Part shown: piece after piece, positions 1-6,736 of the stretch | Position numbering within the stretch: position 1 is the first letter of the stretch | How the letters are laid out: the number at the start of each line of letters is the position of its first letter | DNA from: DASQUK01 sp963717085 | Lineage (GTDB): Bacteria > Actinomycetota > Acidimicrobiia > Acidimicrobiales > VFJN01 | Length of the DNA: 64,000 nucleotides | Assembly: GCA_963717085.1 (NCBI GenBank) | Contig: CAVQVM010000011.1 | Coordinates: forward strand, 124,001-188,000 | Direction: 5' to 3' | Made by a program: the position numbers and the translations under genes | The notes under the pieces: generated by a model | Database searches by the model: none | Seen by the model: the letters and a program-made list of their open reading frames with translations, nothing else | Told to the model about the DNA's origin: nothing

Positions 1-1629
1 CCGCTGAACCAGCCGGCGCCCGCCCGCCGGCAGGTCGTAGACCATCTCGGGCGCCTCGCTCGCCACGTTGTCGGCGTCGATGACGTTGAGGTCGGCGAGA
101 TGGCCGGGCGCCACGAGGCCCCGGTCGTCGAAGCCGAATAACGACGCCGTCCGCCGGGTCTGCAGGTTGACGGCCAACTCCAGCGGCAGCCGCTGGCCGC
201 GGCTGCGCTCGCGGACCCAGTGGCTGAGCATGTAGGTCGGCATGCTGGCGTCGCACAGCAGGCCACAGTGGGCACCCCCGTCGCCGAGCCCCAGCACCAC
301 ATCCGGCTGCGTGAGCAGCTCGGCCAGCGCCCGAAAGTCGCCGTCGGCGTAGCCCCCCAGCGGCATGTAGAGCAGCGCCTGGCCCTCGCGCTCGAGCAGC
401 AGGTCGTAGCCGACCTCGGCCGGCGGCCGCCCCTGCTGCTCGGCCAGGGCGGCGATGCTGCGGTCCGGGGGTGGCTCGTAGTCCGGCGGATCGCCAAGGG
501 GGAACATGTGGCCCCAGGCGTCGGCGATGAACGCCGCCGCGCCGGCGTCGTCCAGGGTCTCGCCCAGGATCGCCGCGCGCACCTCGGGGTCGCGGAGCCG
601 CGCCACCCGCTCGGGCAGCCGCAGCTCCGCCAGACCCGCGTACGCAGCGTGGAGCATGAACGGGTGGGCGCTTGACTCCAGCCCGAACAGCACCGATGTC
701 GACCGCCCCCCGACCTGCGGGACGATGTGGGCGCCGACGGCGTTCGCCCGCCGGACCAGGTCGAGAATCGTGCGCCAGTGGTCGGGACGCATGTGGTCCT
801 GCCCGGTACCGAACGTGACGCGGCAACCCGTGGCGCGCGACAGCTCCGTCATCCACGCCAGTTCTGCCTCGGGGTCGACCATGTCGCTGGCCAGCTCGAA
901 GACGCCGGGGACCCTGGCCGACCCGCGCGGCTGGCCGGCACCCGTCGACGCCAGGGCCCGGCCGATGCCGACCAGTTCCTCCGGTGAAGCGGTCGTGCCC
1001 GCCGCCAGCTCGCCGTCCTTGGCCCGGTGGATGATCGTGCGGGTGGTGGAGAAGCCCACCGCGCCCGCCTCCATCGCCTCACGCACGAGGGCGGACATGG
1101 CCGCGATCTCGGCGGGCGTGGCCTCGGCGTTGGCGCCACCCCGCTCGCCCATCACGTAGGCCCGCACCGCACCGTGCGGCACCAGCGCGCTCACGTCGAG
1201 CACCCGGGGCAGGCGGTCGAGCTCGTCGAGGTACTCGGGGAACGTCTCCCAGTTCCACGTGATGCCCTCGGCCAGCGCCGTGCCGGGGATGTCCTCGACA
1301 CCCTCCATGAGCTGGATCAGCCAAGCGTGCCGGTCGGGGTGCGCCGGTGCGAAGCCCACCCCGCAGTTGCCCATCACCACGGTCGTCACGCCGTGCCAGC
1401 TGGACGGCGACACCTCCGGGTCCCAGGTGGCCTGGCCGTCGTAGTGCGTGTGGATGTCGACGAAGCCCGGGGTGACGACCAGGCCGTCGGCGTCGACTTC
1501 CCGCCGCCCGCGGCCGTCCACGGATCCCACGCCGACGATGCGATCGCCATCGATCGCCACGTCGGCCGGCCTGCCGGGAGCGCCGGAGCCGTCCACGACG
1601 TGCCCGTTGCGGATCACCAGGTCGTGCAT
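1..1629 (-). CDS. Amidohydrolase, N-acyl-D-amino-acid deacylase family (3' end cut by window)
   Basis: Cytoplasmic metal-dependent amidohydrolase of the D-aminoacylase (amidohydrolase 3) group, which cleaves N-acyl or cyclic amide bonds. The ATG at 1629 gives an N-terminal beta domain followed by the metal motif DIHTHYDGQ near residues 58-66; a GNCGVG stretch follows, and GDGGAHCGLL lies near the visible end. 543 codons are open with no stop before base 1. Family members are about 540-590 residues, so only the tail should be missing. The ATG overlaps the TAA of the small element ORF upstream. The substrate cannot be read from sequence. Confidence 0.85.
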   Translation of the reverse strand, partial: MHDLVIRNGHVVDGSGAPGRPADVAIDGDRIVGVGSVDGRGRREVDADGLVVTPGFVDIHTHYDGQATWDPEVSPSSWHGVTTVVMGNCGVGFAPAHPDRHAWLIQLMEGVEDIPGTALAEGITWNWETFPEYLDELDRLPRVLDVSALVPHGAVRAYVMGERGGANAEATPAEIAAMSALVREAMEAGAVGFSTTRTIIHRAKDGELAAGTTASPEELVGIGRALASTGAGQPRGSARVPGVFELASDMVDPEAELAWMTELSRATGCRVTFGTGQDHMRPDHWRTILDLVRRANAVGAHIVPQVGGRSTSVLFGLESSAHPFMLHAAYAGLAELRLPERVARLRDPEVRAAILGETLDDAGAAAFIADAWGHMFPLGDPPDYEPPPDRSIAALAEQQGRPPAEVGYDLLLEREGQALLYMPLGGYADGDFRALAELLTQPDVVLGLGDGGAHCGLLCDASMPTYMLSHWVRERSRGQRLPLELAVNLQTRRTASLFGFDDRGLVAPGHLADLNVIDADNVASEAPEMVYDLPAGGRRLVQR

Positions 1630-1745
1630 TATTTCCCGCTCTTGCTGCTCCGCAGCGGGCCGCTCGGGCTGTCGACGTGTTGTTGTCCGCTCCCACGGCC
1701 GCTCGGGCCGGGCTCGCTCTCTCGCCCTCCGGGACGCTCGCTCAT
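1629..1745 (-). CDS. Small ORF inside dispersed element, copy 1 (38 aa)
   Basis: A 39-codon ORF (ATG at 1745, TAA at 1629-1631) fills the space between the two neighbouring minus-strand genes. Its product begins MSERPGGRESEPGPSGRGS and ends in RSSKSGK: hydrophilic, Gly/Ser/Arg-rich, with no recognised domain. The same reading frame is kept in the second copy at 23.6 kb despite base changes, and its stop overlaps the next start (TAATG). Whether it is translated, or is a repeat that happens to be open, is unknown. Confidence 0.4.
   Translation of the reverse strand: MSERPGGRESEPGPSGRGSGQQHVDSPSGPLRSSKSGK
1633..1744 (-). repeat. Dispersed 112-bp intergenic element, copy 1
   Basis: 112 bp nearly identical (about 95% by eye) to 23639-23750, at a constant offset of 22006 bases with no gap. 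It lies exactly between the stop of the membrane protein gene and the start of the amidohydrolase. A 40-bp part of it recurs inside the oxidoreductase gene at 7871-7910. Confidence 0.85.
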
Positions 1746-1766
1746 GGCTGCCAGCCAACCACCGGC

Positions 1767-2843
1767 CTACCGCGTCGGCAATGTGACGGCGGCGCCAGCG
1801 GCGGGCTCGGGCGCCGGCCGCCGCCTGCGGCCGGTGCGCACCGACCACGGCGGTTGTGGCACGTGTGGCGCCACGACAGCCAGCGCCACGGCCGTGAGCA
1901 GCGCGGCGGGCAGCGCCACCGCCCCGGGGACCGTGCCCGCGAGGCCGGTGCGGTCGACCAGGACGTAGTAGACGACGTAGTGGGCCAGGAAGATCCCCAG
2001 GGTGTGGGCGGCGGCGGACCGGACTAATCGGTCCACCGCGCCCAACCAGGTGGGCCAACCACACTGGGCCAGCGCGTACACGAGGGCGGTGCCGGCCAAG
2101 CCGGGCACCACGAACGCCAGGCCGCCCGGGTAGCGATCGGGCGTCATGCCGACGGCGAGCAACAGCGCCACCGCGGCGGCCCCCAGGGCGGCCGCGGTAA
2201 GGCCCCAGCGGCGATCGGCGAACCGGCCGGTACGAACCGCCGCCATCCCCACGAGCACGAACCCCAGGTAGGTGACCGCAGGGAACTTCCCGGCCAGGAC
2301 CTCGTCCGCCCACCAACCGGCGTCGCCGGCCACGGCCCGCTCGGCCAGCAGACCCGCGGCCAGGGTGGCGACCGCGAGGGCCGGCAGCCAGCGGGCGCCC
2401 ACGGCCACGGCGAGGACCGCGCCGACCACCACGGTGGCTCCCAGGGCCTCGATGACCCCGAACATCGTCGGGTGCCGCCACAGCAGCCAGTCGAAGGCCA
2501 GGCCGATCGGTACCAGCAGGCCGTACCGGCGCAACACTTCGGCGGCAACCCGAGGCCGGGTCATCCCGCGACGGCGGCGGGCCGCCATGAACAGGGACGC
2601 CGAGGCCCCGGCGGCCACGAAGAAGGCCGGCGCCGCCACGTCCGTCACCGCGAACGACGACCACCCGGGCAGCACCGCCCGGGCGTCGCCGGTGAGCCAT
2701 TCCGTCATGTGGTGCACCACCATCGCCGCCAGGGCCAGCCCCCGGAGCCGGTCCAGGGCGAGGATCCGGGCGGAGACCGGTGGCGCTTGGTGCTCCGGGG
2801 CGGGGGCGCGCGGGGGCGAGCTCGACGTCGTGGAGGAGGACAT
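1767..2843 (-). CDS. Multi-pass membrane protein, DUF1624 / heparan-alpha-glucosaminide acetyltransferase-like
   Basis: Predicted inner-membrane protein of 358 aa. After a low-complexity Ser/Pro N-terminus it has the motif ILALDRLRGLALAAMVVHH (about residues 27-45), typical of DUF1624 and acyltransferase-3-like membrane proteins, followed by about ten hydrophobic helices. These families transfer acyl groups across the membrane or are unassigned. The real start may be an internal codon near residue 22, since the first 20 residues are non-conserved-looking. The substrate is unknown. Confidence 0.7.
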   Translation of the reverse strand: MSSSTTSSSPPRAPAPEHQAPPVSARILALDRLRGLALAAMVVHHMTEWLTGDARAVLPGWSSFAVTDVAAPAFFVAAGASASLFMAARRRRGMTRPRVAAEVLRRYGLLVPIGLAFDWLLWRHPTMFGVIEALGATVVVGAVLAVAVGARWLPALAVATLAAGLLAERAVAGDAGWWADEVLAGKFPAVTYLGFVLVGMAAVRTGRFADRRWGLTAAALGAAAVALLLAVGMTPDRYPGGLAFVVPGLAGTALVYALAQCGWPTWLGAVDRLVRSAAAHTLGIFLAHYVVYYVLVDRTGLAGTVPGAVALPAALLTAVALAVVAPHVPQPPWSVRTGRRRRPAPEPAAGAAVTLPTR

Positions 2844-2913
2844 GGGCTGTAGATGGCGTACCCCGCCAGCCGCCTCCCAGTCCTGGTGGAGGCTCGCGGT
2901 TGTTCAGATCACG

Positions 2914-4116
2914 TCAGGCGCCGTGCGCGTGGTCGCACAGCCGCTCCTCGCCCTCCTGGATCTGGCCGGCGCCGACCCCCTCGAGGGCGGCGAAGGGGCC
3001 GCACGGGTGCGGCACGATCCACACATGGATCATGGGCACGGGATCAAGCTTGGTGAGTCCCGGAGGACACCCCTGGCCCACGCCGGTCACGCCCCGCACC
3101 TTGGGGGCCTCACCGGGCGTGAAGCACAGGTTGTCGTGGATGTGCCACTGGGTGAGCTTTCCGCCCAGCTCGGGCACGGTGTCGAGCGTCTCGCCCTGCG
3201 GCAGCATGTACATCGCCGCCTCCAGCGTGCGGGTGCCGTCGCGGTCGACCCGGTAGACGAGCGACTCCGGGCGCTCGGGGTCGAGGATGTCGTCGTCGTT
3301 GATCCAGTCCCACTGGATCAGGTGCTCGTAGCCGGTCAGGCCGTCGCCGATCGAATGGAAGCCGGCCGCCTCGGCGACCTTGGGGTCCGACCACTGCGGC
3401 AGGCGCCAGAGCGTGATGGCGATCAGGTTCTCGGCCGCCGCCTGCTGCTCCGGCGTCACCCCCTCGACGCCGCCGAGATCGATGGGCTTGGTGGGGTCGT
3501 ACGGGGTCGGCGCCACGGCGGCCGCCTCGTGGCCGCCATGCTCGTGGCCGGCCGCTGACTCCTCGCTGGCGGCGCCGTGGTCGTGCTCGTGGCCTGCGGC
3601 GTCACGGCCGTGCTCGTGGCCGCCGGCATGGCTGTGGCTCCCCGCCGCCACCATGCCGGGGACCGTGAGCGCCAGCGCCGCCACAGTCGCGAGGCCCACC
3701 AGCGCCGGCTGCCGGCCGCTCAGGCGAGCGGACAGTTCGGGAACGAGGACGACCAGCGCACCGACGACCGCGACCAGGGCCAACGCCGCCGCCAGCGTGT
3801 CGGCGAACTGGGGATTCTCCTGGACGTCCAGGCCGGTCACGAAGCTGATGCCGCTCGTCTTGGCCAGGACCCATCCGCCGAGTGCGGCGGAGTTGCCGGC
3901 CACACCAACCAGTGCGACTGCCCGCGACGGCCGCACCAGCACCAGCGCACCCCAGGCGATCTGGAACACGGCCGTCAGCGCGAAGGCGACGACGGCGGCC
4001 CGGTGCTCGCTGTGGGCGCCCGCCGCAACGGCGTGTATTGCGCCGGCCCCGATCGAGGCCAGTGCGGTGACGGTAACCAGCGCGCTGGGGCGGTCAGGAG
4101 ACGAAGCGGTGGCCAC
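2914..4116 (-). CDS. Membrane protein with His-rich linker and unassigned C-terminal domain
   Basis: 400 aa. Residues 10-175 contain about five hydrophobic helices. Residues 180-225 are a His/Gly-rich stretch with repeated GHEHG and HEHDHG blocks, a likely metal-binding linker. The remaining 190 residues form a soluble domain rich in Trp, Asp and His (LIQWDWINDDDILDP, LTQWHIHDNLCF, MIHVWIVPHPCG) that I cannot assign. The His-rich loop suggests copper, zinc or nickel handling at the membrane; that is inference. It stands alone, followed by the diiron gene on the same strand. Confidence 0.65.
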   Translation of the reverse strand: MATASSPDRPSALVTVTALASIGAGAIHAVAAGAHSEHRAAVVAFALTAVFQIAWGALVLVRPSRAVALVGVAGNSAALGGWVLAKTSGISFVTGLDVQENPQFADTLAAALALVAVVGALVVLVPELSARLSGRQPALVGLATVAALALTVPGMVAAGSHSHAGGHEHGRDAAGHEHDHGAASEESAAGHEHGGHEAAAVAPTPYDPTKPIDLGGVEGVTPEQQAAAENLIAITLWRLPQWSDPKVAEAAGFHSIGDGLTGYEHLIQWDWINDDDILDPERPESLVYRVDRDGTRTLEAAMYMLPQGETLDTVPELGGKLTQWHIHDNLCFTPGEAPKVRGVTGVGQGCPPGLTKLDPVPMIHVWIVPHPCGPFAALEGVGAGQIQEGEERLCDHAHGA

Positions 4117-4198
4117 GGCGGTCTTCCCCTCTCGGTGTCAGCCTGCCGAGAGGAAGGCTAGGCGAGCACTGCCGCGGATTACACGCGGCGTGCAGAAT

Positions 4199-5299
4199 TC
4201 ACGAACGGGCGGTTGCAGCCCGGTCCGCCGCCACGGCGTCGTAGCTCTCGTAGTCCGACCCGGTGTCGTCGGCGAACTCGAACTCCAGCAGCCCGGCGTC
4301 CGCCCAGTGCCGGCGCAGGTAGCCGTCGTTGGCGTCGAGCAACCCGAGCTTGCGGACGTTCGGGACCAGCTTGGAGAAGAAGGCCCGCTGGAACCCGGCG
4401 AAGGGATGCACCTGGATCCTTCCCGCCGCCTCGGTGATCGCCGGGTACACGGCCTCGACCGAGACCCCCATCCGTTCCCAGACCTCCGGTGTCGTCGAGC
4501 GGGCCCGGTTCCGCAGGGTGTTCTCGACCAGGAACTCCTGGCGGTCCTTCAGCTCGGCCTCGGATAGCCCGGTGTAGTACTCCGACAGGCTCAGCACCCC
4601 GAAGGCCACGTGCCGGGCCTCGTCGGACATGACGTAGCGCAACAGCTTCCGCAGCAGGGGCTCGTCGATCGTGCGCAGCATCGAACCGAACGCGGCGAGC
4701 GCCAGGCTCTCGATCACGATCTGCATGCCGAGGTAGGCGATGTCCCAGCGGTCGTCCTCGAGCAGGGCGGTGATCTGCCCCTCGAGGAACGGGCTCATCG
4801 GGTATGCCTCACCGAGCTTGGTGTGCAGGTACTTGGCGAACACCTCGGTGTGGCGGGCCTCGTCCATCGTCTGGGTGGCCGCGTAGTACTTGGCGTCGAT
4901 CCACGGAACCGTCTCGACGATCTTGGCCGCCGTCATCATGGCGCCCTGCTCGCCGTGCATGAACTGGCTGAGCTGGGCCTTGAAGCTCTCGACGCCGAGC
5001 TGGCGCAGCTCGTCCTCACCCCAGGAGGCGATCGGCGAGCCGTCGACGTCGCGGGCGGCGCGGGCGAGCTGCTGGAACGGCGTGGTCGGGTCGACGAGCT
5101 CGAACGGGTCGACCTCGGTCGACCAGTCGAGCTCGGTCACGCTGTTCCACTGCGACCCCATGGCCTTGTTGTAGAGGGTGACCAGCTGGTCGCGGCTGCG
5201 GTCGTAGTTCCACAGGAAGATGCGGTCGGCGTGGTCGTGGACGACCTTGATGGTCTCGTCGACCTCGGCGGAACTGGGCAGGTCGGGCACGCCGGTCAC
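4199..5299 (-). CDS. Ferritin-like diiron protein
   Basis: 366 aa, probable oxidase or oxygenase of the ferritin-like/R2-like superfamily. Two DEARH motifs (TMDEARHTEVF near residue 150, MSDEARHVAFG near 235) and an upstream HGEQGAM supply Glu/His ligands for two irons in a four-helix bundle. The GTG start at 5299 shares one base with the TAG of the HxlR regulator gene (TAGTG), so the two are translationally coupled. An open frame extends further upstream but lies over the regulator. The substrate is unknown; co-transcription with a thioesterase suggests a lipid or acyl substrate. Confidence 0.8.
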   Translation of the reverse strand: MTGVPDLPSSAEVDETIKVVHDHADRIFLWNYDRSRDQLVTLYNKAMGSQWNSVTELDWSTEVDPFELVDPTTPFQQLARAARDVDGSPIASWGEDELRQLGVESFKAQLSQFMHGEQGAMMTAAKIVETVPWIDAKYYAATQTMDEARHTEVFAKYLHTKLGEAYPMSPFLEGQITALLEDDRWDIAYLGMQIVIESLALAAFGSMLRTIDEPLLRKLLRYVMSDEARHVAFGVLSLSEYYTGLSEAELKDRQEFLVENTLRNRARSTTPEVWERMGVSVEAVYPAITEAAGRIQVHPFAGFQRAFFSKLVPNVRKLGLLDANDGYLRRHWADAGLLEFEFADDTGSDYESYDAVAADRAATARS

Positions 5300-5805
5300 T
5301 ACTCCCCTGGTCCGGTGAAGCGCCCGGTGGCCATGGCCGCGGGCCGTCGGCGCTCCGGGTACCCGGGCCCGATTCGGGTGGAGACGTCGCGCAGCCGAAC
5401 CGGCTCGCCGCACTGCGAGCAGACCACGTCCGCCTCCAGGTCGTGGCCGCACGTGCGGTGCTGCAGCACCACCGGCGGGCCCTCCTCGCCGGCCAGCCAG
5501 CGGTCGCCCCAGCGGACCAGGGCGGCGATGACGGGGAAGAAGTCCCGGCCCTTGTCGGTGAGGACGTACTCGTGGCGCACGGGCCGGTCGTGGTATGGGC
5601 GGCGCTCGAGCAGGCCCTCGTCGACCAGGCGATTCAGGCGCTGGGTGAGGATGTTGCGCCCGATGCCGAGGCTGCGCTGGAAGTCGTCGAACCGTCGCAC
5701 GCCGTAGAAGCACTCGCGCAGCACCAGCGGCGTCCACCAGTCGCCGAGCAGGTCGACGGCGCGGGCGATGGAGCACGGCCAGTCGGCGAACGGGGTGCGC
5801 TTCAT
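5299..5805 (-). CDS. HxlR-family winged-helix regulator
   Basis: 168 aa. HxlR winged helix-turn-helix: CSIARAVDLLGDWWTPLVLRE at residues 10-30, then RRFDDFQRSLGIGRNILTQR and the wing region ERRPYHDRPVRHEYVLTDKG. A C-terminal extension contains a possible zinc ribbon (CGHDLEADVVCSQCG). Its ATG overlaps the upstream thioesterase stop by four bases (ATGA) and its stop overlaps the diiron gene start, so it probably regulates its own three-gene operon. Confidence 0.88.
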   Translation of the reverse strand: MKRTPFADWPCSIARAVDLLGDWWTPLVLRECFYGVRRFDDFQRSLGIGRNILTQRLNRLVDEGLLERRPYHDRPVRHEYVLTDKGRDFFPVIAALVRWGDRWLAGEEGPPVVLQHRTCGHDLEADVVCSQCGEPVRLRDVSTRIGPGYPERRRPAAMATGRFTGPGE

Positions 5806-6677
5806 GATGGACCACTCTTGTCGCTCGGGGGCGGGGACGCACCCCCGACCCGAACCCCGGCGAGCTGGGTGGCCTGCGCCACGAGGCGACCCCGGCTGTC
5901 CCAGACGTGGCACACCTCGTCGACTAGCTCGGCCTGCACCAGGCGCGCCCGCTGCCGCACCATCAGCGGCCCCGGCGCGGGGACGCCCCGCACGTACACC
6001 GTGAGCTCGAGCGTCGGCACCCAGCCGAGGGTCGCCAGCTCGAGGGTGGCGGGCGGGAAGGAGTCCGCCGCGTACAGCAGCGCCAACGGGTCGGGCTCCC
6101 GGCCGTCGGCGAACGCCAGCCAGCCCCGCACCTCGGCCCTGCCCGATGGCCGCCCGGCCGTGAAGCCGGCCGTCGCCGGGTCGAGCCGGACGTGCACACG
6201 GTTCATGATCGTCAGCTCCACGCCCCCCGGTCCCACGCCCTGGGCGCGCACGCACTCGTCGAACGGCGGCAACGGCGGGGCCTCGAGGTCGGACCACCAG
6301 GGCTCGGCGGCGGGATCGTGCCGGCCAAGCGTGAAGGTGGCCTCGACGGCGGGCGAGCCCCCCTGCTCCAGCCGGGCACGCACCTGGCTCATCCGCCGTC
6401 CCCGCCGGAGCACCTCGGTGAGCACCTCCGCGGGACCGGGGCTGGGCGAGGCCAGGTAGTGGGCGGTCGCCGTGACCGGGTGTGGATGGTCGGGTCCTTC
6501 GGCGGAGGCCAGGGCAGACCGGGCCGCGCGCGCCATCGCCGCCAGCAGGTAGCCCCCGTTGGGGCGGCCGCCGACGGTCCAGTCGGGGTCGACCGCCATC
6601 TCGAAGCGACCGGACGCGTCGTGGGGGTCCGAGGGGGCGACGGCGGTGACCGTGTCGAACGCGCCGGGGACTGCCAT
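5802..6677 (-). CDS. Acyl-CoA thioesterase (double hotdog, TesB-like)
   Basis: 291 aa, starting MAVPGAF at 6677. The N-terminal half shows the hotdog signature WTVGGRPNGGYLLAAM (residues 34-49) and the C-terminal half a second hotdog-like segment ending in HVWDSRGRLVAQATQLAGV, typical of acyl-CoA thioesterase II-like proteins that hydrolyse acyl-CoA in the cytoplasm. First gene of an operon with the HxlR regulator and the diiron protein. Only 59 bp separates it from the divergent oxidoreductase gene, so the promoters overlap there. Confidence 0.8.
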   Translation of the reverse strand: MAVPGAFDTVTAVAPSDPHDASGRFEMAVDPDWTVGGRPNGGYLLAAMARAARSALASAEGPDHPHPVTATAHYLASPSPGPAEVLTEVLRRGRRMSQVRARLEQGGSPAVEATFTLGRHDPAAEPWWSDLEAPPLPPFDECVRAQGVGPGGVELTIMNRVHVRLDPATAGFTAGRPSGRAEVRGWLAFADGREPDPLALLYAADSFPPATLELATLGWVPTLELTVYVRGVPAPGPLMVRQRARLVQAELVDEVCHVWDSRGRLVAQATQLAGVRVGGASPPPSDKSGPS

Positions 6678-6736
6678 CCCCGGCACCTTATCCGGTGTCC
6701 GTTGCACTAGTGAACTCACAAGACTACGTTCCCGCC

